A stretch of 64,000 nt of DNA from Belliella buryatensis (GTDB lineage Bacteria; Bacteroidota; Bacteroidia; Cytophagales; Cyclobacteriaceae): contig NZ_FZOK01000010.1 of NCBI RefSeq assembly GCF_900188245.1, forward strand, positions 62,001 to 126,000. Reading direction: 5' to 3'. Both the position numbers and the translations under genes were made by a program. The notes beneath the pieces are model-generated. The model searched no databases. It saw only the letters and a list, made by a program, of their open reading frames with translations, and was not told where the DNA came from. Positions 1 to 8,011 of this stretch are shown here, in pieces. The first letter of the stretch is position 1, and the number at the start of each line of letters is the position of its first letter.

Positions 1-1723
1 AGCTCTTCAGGCCTTCAATCTTATGATCCAAGGAAGCCTCAACCGCACGATATGCTGCTCTATTTGGAAGTTTTTCATGGACAGAGAAGTAGTATTTGAT
101 CTTAGGCTCAGTACCCGAAGGTCGGGCAGAAATCTTACTTCCATCAGCTAGATAAAACTGCATCACATTAGACTTAGCCAAATGTAAAGTTTGCTCCATC
201 CCATTGACCATATCATAGACCTTACTTTCTTTTACGTCTACGACTTTGGTCACCTGAATCCCATTGATTTCTTTAGGTCGGTTAGCACGGTATCCTGCCA
301 TCAGGTTTTGAATTTGCTCAGCACCATCTTTACCTTTCTTGGTGACTGAGATCAAGTGTTCCTTGTAGAAATCATGCTGCATATAAATCTCAGCTAAGAC
401 ATCTTGAACAGTCTGACCTTTACACTTATAATATGCGATGATTTCTGCTACTATTGAGCAAGCAGATACGCCATCTTTATCCCTGACAAAATCACCCACT
501 AGATAGCCATAACTCTCTTCACCACCTCCTATATAAGTTTGCTTACCTTCTTGAGCAAGGATTACCTCTGCGATATTTTTGAATCCTGTCAAAACCGAAT
601 AGCAAGTCACTCCAAAAGATTTACAGATTTCATCTATCAATTCTGTGGTCACGATGGTGTTCACCATAAATTCCTTACCAGTGAGTTTGCCATGCTCTCG
701 CCATTTGCTGAGTAGGTAGTAGGTGATCAAAGATCCTGTTTGATTTCCATTCAGTAACTCAAAGTTGCCATTTTCATCAGGAACACAAGCGGCATATCGA
801 TCTCCATCAGGATCACAAGCTAGCACCAATTCCGCATTTACTTTCTTTCCCAATGCCAGCGCCATGGTCAGGGCTTCAGCTTCTTCTGGATTAGGATAGA
901 TGACTGTTGGAAAAGTACCATCAGGCTTTGCTTGTTCTTTGACAACATGAATATTCTCAAAACCAAAGACTTTCAGTGCAGCTGGCACCATCTTACCTGA
1001 GGCTCCATGGATAGGAGAGAAAACAATAGGCATGTTTCTCTGAAGCATAATAGCGTTCGGAGATAGACTGAGTTTCTTGACTTCATTGAGATAGATCAAG
1101 TCAAAATCCTCTTCAATATATTCGATCAAGCTGTCATTTTTATTCCAATTGACGTCATCTACTGAAGTGATTTTTTGTACTTCTGTGATGATATTGATAT
1201 CATGTGGCGCGACTACCTGACCACCATCTTCCCAATATGCCTTGTAGCCATTGTATTCTTTGGGGTTGTGAGAAGCTGTTACCATTACACCGCTTTTACA
1301 TCCAAAATATCTGATAGCAAAAGATAGCATGGGAGTAGGGCGCATCTCTTTAAAGTATTTCACTTTGATCCCATTAGCGGTGAAAACATTAGCCGTAGTA
1401 TCTGCAAATAGCGTATTGTTGATTCTACAATCATGGGTGATCGCTACCGAGATGCTTTCATTGGGGAAGCATTTCAAAAGGTAATTAGCTAAACCTTGAG
1501 TGGCCATGGCTACTGTGTAAACATTCATCCTATTGGAACCTACACCCATGATTCCTCTTAAGCCGCCTGTACCAAACTCTAGGTCACGGTAGAAAGAATC
1601 AATCAATTCTGACTTGTCAGTTGAATCGAGAAGTGATTGAATTTCTGCTTTACTTTTTTCATCGATGTTACTCTTCAGCCAAGCTTCTGCCTTAGCTATA
1701 ATCATTGGATCTACATTGGTCAT
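1..1723 (-). CDS. Phosphoglucomutase/phosphomannomutase family phosphosugar mutase (3' end cut by window edge)
   Basis: Cytoplasmic enzyme that interconverts hexose-1- and hexose-6-phosphates. I translated this frame by hand: it opens with ATG at 1723 (MTNVDPMIIAKAEAWL) and stays open for 574 codons to the left edge, so only the last few residues are missing. The phosphoserine loop TASHNP is at about 149-154 (active Ser 151). The metal loop DPDGDR is near 315, the sugar loop GGGEESYG follows, and the phosphate-binding RPSGTEPK is near 545. This order and a size near 580 residues fit the large bacterial alpha-D-phosphohexomutase group (PgcA/PGM2-like). Substrate preference for glucose or mannose cannot be told from the motifs. 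It is transcribed leftward like hppD, with a strong terminator hairpin between them, so it is probably a separate unit. Confidence 0.93.
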   Translation of the reverse strand, partial: MTNVDPMIIAKAEAWLKSNIDEKSKAEIQSLLDSTDKSELIDSFYRDLEFGTGGLRGIMGVGSNRMNVYTVAMATQGLANYLLKCFPNESISVAITHDCRINNTLFADTTANVFTANGIKVKYFKEMRPTPMLSFAIRYFGCKSGVMVTASHNPKEYNGYKAYWEDGGQVVAPHDINIITEVQKITSVDDVNWNKNDSLIEYIEEDFDLIYLNEVKKLSLSPNAIMLQRNMPIVFSPIHGASGKMVPAALKVFGFENIHVVKEQAKPDGTFPTVIYPNPEEAEALTMALALGKKVNAELVLACDPDGDRYAACVPDENGNFELLNGNQTGSLITYYLLSKWREHGKLTGKEFMVNTIVTTELIDEICKSFGVTCYSVLTGFKNIAEVILAQEGKQTYIGGGEESYGYLVGDFVRDKDGVSACSIVAEIIAYYKCKGQTVQDVLAEIYMQHDFYKEHLISVTKKGKDGAEQIQNLMAGYRANRPKEINGIQVTKVVDVKESKVYDMVNGMEQTLHLAKSNVMQFYLADGSKISARPSGTEPKIKYYFSVHEKLPNRAAYRAVEASLDHKIEGLKS

Positions 1724-1852
1724 TTTGTAAAAAGTTTGAATGAATATTCAAGTTATAAATTCTCTTTTCAAAGTGAAAGGTTTCCTCAAAAATTGATGAT
1801 GGCATTTGCACAAAGAATCATTATTTCTATTCCAATGTCTGTAGAAATAAAA

Positions 1853-1883
1853 AAAACTCACCATACTAGGTATGATGAGTTTT
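1853..1883 (-). terminator. Rho-independent terminator, probably of hppD
   Basis: The 8-bp arms AAAACTCA (1853-1860) and TGAGTTTT (1876-1883) enclose a further 5-bp pairing CATAC/GTATG with one mismatch. Reading leftward, the stem is followed by a T-rich run (A-rich at 1846-1856 on the + strand). It lies 22 bases after the hppD stop and could act in both directions. Confidence 0.8.
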
Positions 1884-1904
1884 GATTCTAGTTTCAAAAT
1901 ATTT

Positions 1905-2999
1905 TTAAAGGTTCCCCCTTAATTCTTGTTCTCTTTCGATGGCTTCAAAAAGCGCTTTGAAATTCCCTTTTCCAAATGATTTGGCACCTTTTCTTTGGAT
2001 GATTTCATAAAATAGTGTAGGTCTATCTTGCACTGGCTTGGTGAAGATCTGCAACAGATAGCCTTCATCATCTCTATCTACTAGGATGTTGAGATCTTTG
2101 AGTGGTTGAAGGTCTTCATCGATCTTTCCAACCCTATCTAGCAAATCATCATAGTAGGTAGAAGGAACTTCCAGGAATTCTACACCCCTTTTTCTCAATT
2201 CCGAAACAGTGTGAACAATGTCATCTGTAGCGATTGCCATGTGCTGTACACCTGCTCCGTTATAGAAATCTAAATATTCTTCAATTTGAGATTTTTTCTT
2301 GCCTTCTGCAGGTTCGTTGATTGGGAATTTGATAAATCCATTACCATTGGAAACTACCTTAGACATCAAGGCAGAATACTCAGTAGAAATATCTTTGTCG
2401 TCGAAAGTAATCAAAAGATTGAAGCCCATGACTTTTTCATAGAAATCTACCCATTTGTTCATTTCTCCCCAACCTACATTTCCTACACAGTGATCTATAT
2501 ATCTCAATCCAATAGGGGTTGGTTTGTATTGTGAAGTCCTAGGTTTGTATCCTGGGAGGAATATACCCTTGTAATTTTTCCTTTCCACAAAAGTATGGAT
2601 AGTTTCTCCATAAGTTCTGATCGAAGCTAGGACAACTTCGCCATTGTCATCTTTTATTGTTTTTGGTTCTTCATAAGAAATGGCCCCTCTAGCGGTGGTT
2701 TCCTCCCAAGATTTCTTGGCATCATCTACCCAAAGTGCCAAAACTTTTACACCGTCTCCATGTTTTTTAATATGGTCTGCTATTGGATGGTTTTCTTGTA
2801 ATGGGGTAGTCAGAACCAATCTAATTTTATCTTGCTTCAATACATAGGATGCCCTATCCTTAATGCCTGTTTCTGGTCCTGCATAAGAGATAAGTTCGTA
2901 CCCGAACGCATATTGGTAATAAAGTGCTGATTGTTTGGCATTGCCTACGTACAGTTCTACGTAATCTGTCCCTAATAAAGGGAGAAAATCATGTTCCAT
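1905..2999 (-). CDS. hppD: 4-Hydroxyphenylpyruvate dioxygenase
   Basis: Non-haem iron dioxygenase that converts 4-hydroxyphenylpyruvate to homogentisate in tyrosine catabolism (cytoplasm). The 364-residue length is normal for the family. Two vicinal-oxygen-chelate halves are visible: an N-terminal one starting TDYVELYVGNAKQ (about 11-23) and a catalytic C-terminal one. The Fe(II) ligands are His170 (in DHCVGNV), His253 (in VQHMAIATDDI) and Glu332 (in FYEIIQR). The C-terminal gating helix region KSFGKGNFKALFEAIE is also present. No homogentisate dioxygenase or fumarylacetoacetase gene is adjacent in this window, so the rest of the pathway must lie elsewhere. A TATCTTTG box lies 32 bases upstream of the ATG. 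Confidence 0.96.
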   Translation of the reverse strand: MEHDFLPLLGTDYVELYVGNAKQSALYYQYAFGYELISYAGPETGIKDRASYVLKQDKIRLVLTTPLQENHPIADHIKKHGDGVKVLALWVDDAKKSWEETTARGAISYEEPKTIKDDNGEVVLASIRTYGETIHTFVERKNYKGIFLPGYKPRTSQYKPTPIGLRYIDHCVGNVGWGEMNKWVDFYEKVMGFNLLITFDDKDISTEYSALMSKVVSNGNGFIKFPINEPAEGKKKSQIEEYLDFYNGAGVQHMAIATDDIVHTVSELRKRGVEFLEVPSTYYDDLLDRVGKIDEDLQPLKDLNILVDRDDEGYLLQIFTKPVQDRPTLFYEIIQRKGAKSFGKGNFKALFEAIEREQELRGNL

Positions 3000-3031
3000 T
3001 TTGCTGTGAATTTGGGTTTATACTACTCTCA

Positions 3032-3039
3032 CAAAGATA
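3032..3039 (-). promoter_or_regulatory. Candidate -7 box of the hppD promoter
   Basis: On the minus strand this reads TATCTTTG, an exact match to the Bacteroidota -7 consensus TAnnTTTG. A TTTG (minus strand 3059-3056) lies 16 bp upstream, slightly closer than the usual 17-23 bp for the -33 element. The consensus is established knowledge; use of this copy is inferred. Confidence 0.45.
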
Positions 3040-3135
3040 AAAAAATATACTTAGCCAAAGGACGGAAGCAGATAAATGTATAAAAAAGATCAATTTTCAA
3101 TTGGAAAATAATTAATATCTTGTCTCTTTCTTGCC

Positions 3136-4182
3136 ATGACTTCGAACTCTTTGCAAATGAAATTATCTCTATACTTATTCATTGTTTTTCTACTGCTAAG
3201 TCCTGCTATCTTTGCGCAAAATGCTTTAGATTCGGTGGTTTTTCAAAATAATAACTACTTGGTCGGTGAAATAAAATCATTGGAGAAGGGTGTTTTGACA
3301 ATGAAGACTCCCTTCAGCAAGGAGAATTTTAAAATCAAATGGCTACAGGTAACAGAGTTGTATTCTGAAAAGTCTTTTTTACTGACTACCAAGGCAGGAT
3401 TCAAAGATTATGGAAAAGTCAAAACGCTTGAAAAAGGTCAAATAAAACTCCTTGTAGCAAAGGATGTCGAATATCAATACGCCATTGAAGATATCGTGGC
3501 TATAAAACCACTGGAAAGCAGTTTTTTATCACGCTTCAATGCTGCACTTGATATGGGATTCTCTTTGACAAGAAGTAGAAATCAGAGACAATTTACACTG
3601 AGGAGTAGATTTGGATACACCTCTAAAAAATGGTCTTTTGATGCATCTTATAATAAACTATATGCTTCACAAGAAGGTGCTGAGACGATCAGACGGGGAG
3701 ATGGGTACTTAACATCTCTATACTCTTTAAACAAGGATTGGTTGGGAATTGCGAGAATTGATTATTTATACAATACCGAACAATTAATTGATATCCGATT
3801 AAACAATAAAATTGGAATAGGAAATTACCTGTTGAACTCCAATCGAATGCAATGGACTGCATTAGGAGGAATCTCTTATAACCTTGAAAATTTTGATAGT
3901 GAAATTTCTAGGAAAAGAAGCGTTGAGACTTGGATTGGAACTGAGTTAAATATTTTTGACATCAAAAAAGTCAGTTTAAACTCCACCATTTTTGCTTACC
4001 CAAGCCTGACTGAAAGAAATAGAATAAGAGTAGATTATCGATTCGATATCAAATATGATCTGCCTCTAGATTTTTATTTGAAAACAGGTACAACCATCAA
4101 TTATGATAGACAACCTGTGGGGGGCGCTAGTAGTTTAGATTATGTGTTTCAAACAACCTTTGGCTGGTCTTTTTCAAAGTAG
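3136..4182 (+). CDS. DUF481-like outer-membrane beta-barrel protein
   Basis: An ATG at 3157 would start directly with a classical signal peptide (MKLSLYLFIVFLLLSPAIFAQ). The ATG at 3136 adds seven residues (MTSNSLQ), and the shorter form may be the real start. After the signal come about 100 residues that repeatedly pair a 'switch/level' type beta pattern (VGEIKSLEKGVLTMKTPF, then DYGKVKTLEKGQIKLL). A C-terminal barrel with alternating aromatic strands follows and ends in FGWSFSK, a typical outer-membrane C-terminus. The organisation resembles DUF481/YdiY proteins, whose role is unclear. No operon partner on the same strand; it converges with the acyltransferase gene. Confidence 0.75.
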   Translation: MTSNSLQMKLSLYLFIVFLLLSPAIFAQNALDSVVFQNNNYLVGEIKSLEKGVLTMKTPFSKENFKIKWLQVTELYSEKSFLLTTKAGFKDYGKVKTLEKGQIKLLVAKDVEYQYAIEDIVAIKPLESSFLSRFNAALDMGFSLTRSRNQRQFTLRSRFGYTSKKWSFDASYNKLYASQEGAETIRRGDGYLTSLYSLNKDWLGIARIDYLYNTEQLIDIRLNNKIGIGNYLLNSNRMQWTALGGISYNLENFDSEISRKRSVETWIGTELNIFDIKKVSLNSTIFAYPSLTERNRIRVDYRFDIKYDLPLDFYLKTGTTINYDRQPVGGASSLDYVFQTTFGWSFSK

Positions 4183-4262
4183 CTTAAACTATTTTTGAGA
4201 CTTAAGCAGACAACATCCTCCAAATTTGAAAAGACATAAGACTTTTCAGAAAGATAGAAATG

Positions 4263-5264
4263 TCATTTTTGACCATTTCTATTGCCTAGTAAGAAAATGA
4301 CTGCTAAAAATAGAAAGGAAATCGCCCAATCTTGATGGCCAACAGCTGACAGCCCGAGATATAAGATTAAATACCAGATTGGTACGCCCACTAGGCCAAT
4401 AACAAATTTAAATGTCGCTTTGAATGCTGGATCTTGGATCTTGGGTTCCATTATAAGCCATACCCAGTATAATGGAAAATGAAACAATTTCATCACTTTA
4501 TTCCTCAAATAAGGACTCTTATTTTTCCTCTCAAATGTAGATCTGTCAGATAGAAATTGCTCCACTTTCACTTTGGAAGTCAAGTCAATATCATGTGCTA
4601 TCAAATCAGCTAAATCAGCATCATAATTAGCTTCTGGAATCGTCACGACCAGTTGATCCAAAGCAGTATAAGTTGCTTTTATCAAAGCATCAAAATTGGA
4701 AAAATAAATTTTTGGATTTAAGGTTTCACCAAATGTGATTCTAACTCGGCTACCAGAATGCATGTGGTTGCCGAAATTGATCGCCACTGGAAGAATTACC
4801 AAGTCAAGTTCAGGATTCTTCTCTAGGGCTTGATAAGCAATTCTAGCAAAACCTTTTTTCAATGGCCTTAAATTCCTTAATGTACAATGACTCCCTTCTC
4901 CAAAAATTAGCATGGCTCCCTTATTCAGAAGTACATCAACACTTTTATCAAATGTTTCCTGATTCTTCTCCATATTTTTGACTCCATCACGAACACGATA
5001 GATAGGAATCATCCGAATATAATTCAATAGCTTAGCTATAAAAGATTGCCTAAAAACTGATGCTCGAGTAAGAAAATGTGGCTTTAAGTTCGTATTGGTA
5101 GCAATAAGGATAGGATCTATCAAGGCATTTTGATGATTGCAGACTATAAGCACAGCCTTGTCTTTTGGAATAAATTGCTTCCCCTCTACGATGATTTTTC
5201 CATAATAGAGATTGAGCGCTAGCTTGACGATCAGCCTTAAGCAATAATTAAAGAAATTCTTCAT
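4263..5264 (-). CDS. PlsC-type 1-acyl-glycerol-3-phosphate acyltransferase family protein
   Basis: Membrane-associated acyltransferase, probably of phospholipid or lipid-A-like acyl transfer. The start at 5264 (MKNFFNYCLRL) gives 333 residues and a 4-bp ATGA overlap with the upstream symporter gene. An ATG 24 codons earlier would overlap it much more and is less likely. Acyltransferase block I appears as NHQNALIDP, with His and Asp six residues apart, as in the NHPNSFxDA subgroup common in Bacteroidota. Block III appears as FGEGSH, followed by LRPLKKGFARIA. The C-terminus carries two hydrophobic segments (VIGLVGVPIWYLILYLGL and the last 20 residues). The overlap suggests translational coupling with the symporter, but no functional link is obvious. 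Confidence 0.85.
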   Translation of the reverse strand: MKNFFNYCLRLIVKLALNLYYGKIIVEGKQFIPKDKAVLIVCNHQNALIDPILIATNTNLKPHFLTRASVFRQSFIAKLLNYIRMIPIYRVRDGVKNMEKNQETFDKSVDVLLNKGAMLIFGEGSHCTLRNLRPLKKGFARIAYQALEKNPELDLVILPVAINFGNHMHSGSRVRITFGETLNPKIYFSNFDALIKATYTALDQLVVTIPEANYDADLADLIAHDIDLTSKVKVEQFLSDRSTFERKNKSPYLRNKVMKLFHFPLYWVWLIMEPKIQDPAFKATFKFVIGLVGVPIWYLILYLGLSAVGHQDWAISFLFLAVIFLLGNRNGQK

Positions 5265-6166
5265 TTGATACTGGGAATATTTTTCCAATAGAGGGCGATA
5301 GACATGCCTGAGATGATGTGCCAAATTCCCCACCAAGCAGCAATAATAGCCATACCACCCAAACCATCAAAATAGGTAAAAATCAAAACCAATCCTAAAC
5401 CAGAGTTTTGAATCCCTGTCTCTATGGTCAATGTTTTGGTATCAGGTAGATCTAAACCAAAAATTTTGGACAAACTGTATCCAGAGGCTAAACCCAATAA
5501 ATTATGTCCTAAAACCCAAAGAAAAATCAATCCAATGAATTGAACGAATAGTTTGTAATTACCAATAAATGCGATGGCTACGAAAGCTGCAAAAATTAAA
5601 ATACTTAAGGGCTTAAGAATTTTTGTAGCTTTTTGACTCCAAGAGGGGAAACGGCTGTTGATCAAAATCCCAACAATCAACGGAATTCCTAAAATTAAGG
5701 CAACTGTCTGAAAAACATCAAAATAACTCAAACTGATTTCTCTCAAAATTTTTGCTGATGGAGCATAAAATCCTGCCCATAAAGCAAAATTGAATGGCGT
5801 AAGAAAGATTGAAAACAAAGTAGAAAACCCTGTCAAACTAACGGATAAAGCTGCATTACCCTTTGCAAGATGACTGAGAAAATTAGAGACATTTCCACCA
5901 GGACATGCTGCTACAAGGAACATTCCCAATGCAACTGATGGAGGAGGATTGACGAACAAAACAAAAACCCAAGTCAGAAAAGGAAGAAAAATAAATTGGC
6001 TCAGAATACCAGCAAGAAATGACCTTGGATTGGTCAGTATAGCTTTGAAATCAGCTACTTTCAAATCCAAGGCTACACCAAACATGATAATAGCCAAGGA
6101 GATATTAAGAATGAACAAAGATCCTTGGTCAAAATTCAAGGTGCTTTGATCCAATACTTCAAGCAT
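5261..6166 (-). CDS. Bile acid:sodium symporter family (BASS/SBF) transporter
   Basis: Inner-membrane secondary transporter with about nine to ten hydrophobic segments in 301 residues. Two family regions are clear: ACPGGNVSNFLSHLAKGNAALS in the first half, and IETGIQNSGLGLVLIFTYF in the second, matching the paired crossover motifs that bind Na+ and substrate in ASBT-type proteins. BASS members carry bile acids, pyruvate, pantothenate or other organic anions, and the substrate here cannot be assigned. It is the first gene of a two-gene unit with the acyltransferase (ATGA overlap at 5261-5264). Confidence 0.88.
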   Translation of the reverse strand: MLEVLDQSTLNFDQGSLFILNISLAIIMFGVALDLKVADFKAILTNPRSFLAGILSQFIFLPFLTWVFVLFVNPPPSVALGMFLVAACPGGNVSNFLSHLAKGNAALSVSLTGFSTLFSIFLTPFNFALWAGFYAPSAKILREISLSYFDVFQTVALILGIPLIVGILINSRFPSWSQKATKILKPLSILIFAAFVAIAFIGNYKLFVQFIGLIFLWVLGHNLLGLASGYSLSKIFGLDLPDTKTLTIETGIQNSGLGLVLIFTYFDGLGGMAIIAAWWGIWHIISGMSIALYWKNIPSIK

Positions 6167-6228
6167 AATTAGAATTGGGTTGGAGCAACAAGATATAATT
6201 AATGTAGAATATGACCAAGGTGCATCAT

Positions 6229-6837
6229 TTAAAACCTGAAGGTTATCCCCGTTGCTATATTGATTCTACTGATATTACCAGATCCTCTGAATTGATTTTG
6301 AAAATCTATACTGTTGAACCAAGAAGAAGTAGGAGAGAGGTGATACCTTGCGGTGGCTCCTAACTCAATTCCGAAATCAAACTCACTTACTCGAGTTCCA
6401 TTTGCAAACTCATCTGTATAATCCAAAACGTTGAAAAACCGAACTCCCTTAGCTTTAAAATCAATGATCAAATCATCATGGATTTCATAGGAATACATCG
6501 GGCCGAGTAAAATAGCACCATAATTAGATTTCAATACTTTTCTATCAGCTTTATTGGTAAAAAAACCACCTTGAAGTTTAGCTGCTATCCCCCAGTTACG
6601 ATCAAAAGTATAGCCCGCATCTACAAAGCTAAAGTTGAAACCAACTGAACCTGGTCCTACTTCTGGATCATTCGACCCAGGTATGATTCCGGGATTGGCA
6701 TTTACAAACCTTATATTTCCACCTGTATGAATCGAAGGACCTAGGCTAATTCCAAAGTATCCTTTTTTGATACCTTCTTGAGCAAATCCATTCGCATAAA
6801 CTGCAATCATCAGTATTAAAAGCGCGATTTTCTTCAT
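6229..6837 (-). CDS. Outer-membrane beta-barrel protein, tandem paralogue A
   Basis: A 202-residue protein with a cleavable signal peptide (MKKIALLILMIAVYANGFAQ) and alternating beta strands ending in GITFRF, a terminal Phe as in outer-membrane barrels. It shares a clear pattern with the next gene upstream: KKGY-GISLGPSI near residue 25, then a DAGY motif, then LLGPMYSYEI near 110. Small eight-stranded porin-like or adhesin-like barrels of this kind are abundant in Bacteroidota, and function is unknown. No binding or catalytic motif is visible. Confidence 0.75.
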   Translation of the reverse strand: MKKIALLILMIAVYANGFAQEGIKKGYFGISLGPSIHTGGNIRFVNANPGIIPGSNDPEVGPGSVGFNFSFVDAGYTFDRNWGIAAKLQGGFFTNKADRKVLKSNYGAILLGPMYSYEIHDDLIIDFKAKGVRFFNVLDYTDEFANGTRVSEFDFGIELGATARYHLSPTSSWFNSIDFQNQFRGSGNISRINIATGITFRF

Positions 6838-6913
6838 GTTATTTTTGTAGGTTTTATGGGTGATTTAGAATTGGCCTCAATGATAATTAAAACTTATATA
6901 ATACCATGCAAAA

Positions 6914-6939
6914 AAAGGAAGATTTTGACATCTTCCTTT
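6914..6939 (-). terminator. Rho-independent terminator between the two barrel paralogues
   Basis: Perfect 10-bp stem AAAGGAAGAT (6914-6923) / ATCTTCCTTT (6930-6939) with a 6-nt loop. In the leftward direction it is followed by six Ts. It follows the stop of paralogue B and implies that paralogue A has its own promoter in 6838-6913. Confidence 0.85.
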
Positions 6940-6998
6940 CTAATAAAAATGAATTTGTACACTCTAATTTGAGGACTCAAAGGACAAATAAAGTGTCT

Positions 6999-7655
6999 TT
7001 AAAATCTAAAAGCGATTCCCGTTGAAAGATTGATTCTATCAAAGTTATGTCTGGTTCCAGAATAGAAATACTGATATTCTAGGTTATTTACCCATGACCA
7101 CTTTTGGGCAAAATGATATCTTAGTGTCAACCCTGTGTCCATAGCAAAGTTAAAATATTCAAATTCTCTTTTTGAGCTAGAAACATTAGTCCCATTCCAA
7201 TATTCATTTTCGTAGAAGGCCCCATGATACATTCTTCCAAATCTAGTTCGAAGATCAATTGTAAACTCTTCATTAATCTTGTATGAATACATAGGTCCAG
7301 CCATTATCCCACCATAGCTAATCATCATATTTTCATTATTATTAGCTTTAATAATAGCACCTCCCTGCCATCTTAAATTTATACCAAAGCCCCTCCAAAT
7401 TTCATAACCAGCATCTATTAAGTTGAGATTAAGTCCAATTGTACCAGCTGTGATCGGCAAAGCTTCTCTATAGGTTATTGGACCACCTTCGGGATTAATA
7501 CTAGCTAAATTTTCACCTCTTGTATAATCACTTCCAACATAAATTGACGGACCAAGACTTATACCAACATACCCCTTTTTAAATTTGATTACCTCTTGGC
7601 TAAATCCTTCAAAGCAAGCAGTAAGCATTAAAACAAGCAATAAAATTTTCTTCAT
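6999..7655 (-). CDS. Outer-membrane beta-barrel protein, tandem paralogue B
   Basis: A 218-residue protein with signal peptide (MKKILLLVLMLTACFEGFSQ) and the same layout as the gene at 6229-6837. Shared features are KKGYVGISLGPSIYVGSD at the mature N-terminus, LIDAGYEI in the middle, MAGPMYSYKI near 115, and a C-terminus ending STGIAFRF. The two genes look like an old tandem duplication: the pattern is kept but many residues differ. Terminators on both sides suggest separate expression. Function unknown. Confidence 0.75.
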   Translation of the reverse strand: MKKILLLVLMLTACFEGFSQEVIKFKKGYVGISLGPSIYVGSDYTRGENLASINPEGGPITYREALPITAGTIGLNLNLIDAGYEIWRGFGINLRWQGGAIIKANNNENMMISYGGIMAGPMYSYKINEEFTIDLRTRFGRMYHGAFYENEYWNGTNVSSSKREFEYFNFAMDTGLTLRYHFAQKWSWVNNLEYQYFYSGTRHNFDRINLSTGIAFRF

Positions 7656-7735
7656 AGAATTGAGTTTAAGATTATGACTGAAAATTTAATACTAATTTTT
7701 TAATAAAAAATACCTTGGAATTATTTGCATAAAAA

Positions 7736-7769
7736 AAAAAGAGGAAAATTTTAAAATTTTCCTCTTTTT
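7736..7769. terminator. Long perfect palindrome, bidirectional terminator
   Basis: A 34-base perfect palindrome centred at 7752/7753 (arms AAAAAGAGGAAAATTTT). The ends give a T-rich tail in both directions, with ten As at 7731-7740 on the + strand. It lies between the TlpA-like gene and barrel paralogue B and probably ends the TlpA-like transcript. Confidence 0.75.
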
Positions 7770-7929
7770 CCAAAATCTAGGTTTTAAAGTTGTATGTCCT
7801 TTCAGTTATCCTCAGAATCTTAAATACCTAATACTATAATTTGATTAAATGCTTCTTTGCCAGTAGCCTTAATCGATGGTTGATTGTTCGATTATTTTCA
7901 ATATCTATAAGCATCTAATATCAAATTAA

Positions 7930-7957
7930 TAACTTGTCCGCTGCGGCGGATCGGTTA
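7930..7957. repeat. GC-rich imperfect palindrome in the 7656-8011 intergenic gap
   Basis: TAAC ... GTTA outer arms enclose TCCGC (7937-7941) and GCGGA (7946-7950). The surroundings are very AT-rich. The left part (AATATCAA..., then TAACTTGTCCGC) resembles 63499-63530, and the TAAC...TCCGC / GTTA layout is echoed at 50194-50227. It may be a short dispersed element. Apart from this and the terminator at 7736, I see nothing else in the 356-base gap. Confidence 0.4.
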
Positions 7958-8011
7958 TAAGCTAATCTAGGCTTTTCTTTTGTTTATAGCCAAGCTCAGT
8001 GTATTCATTTA

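Noticed and set aside
1637-1885. Open frame on the + strand over the 5' end of the phosphosugar mutase gene
   Set aside because: It is the opposite-strand shadow of the mutase gene plus terminator, with no family signal.
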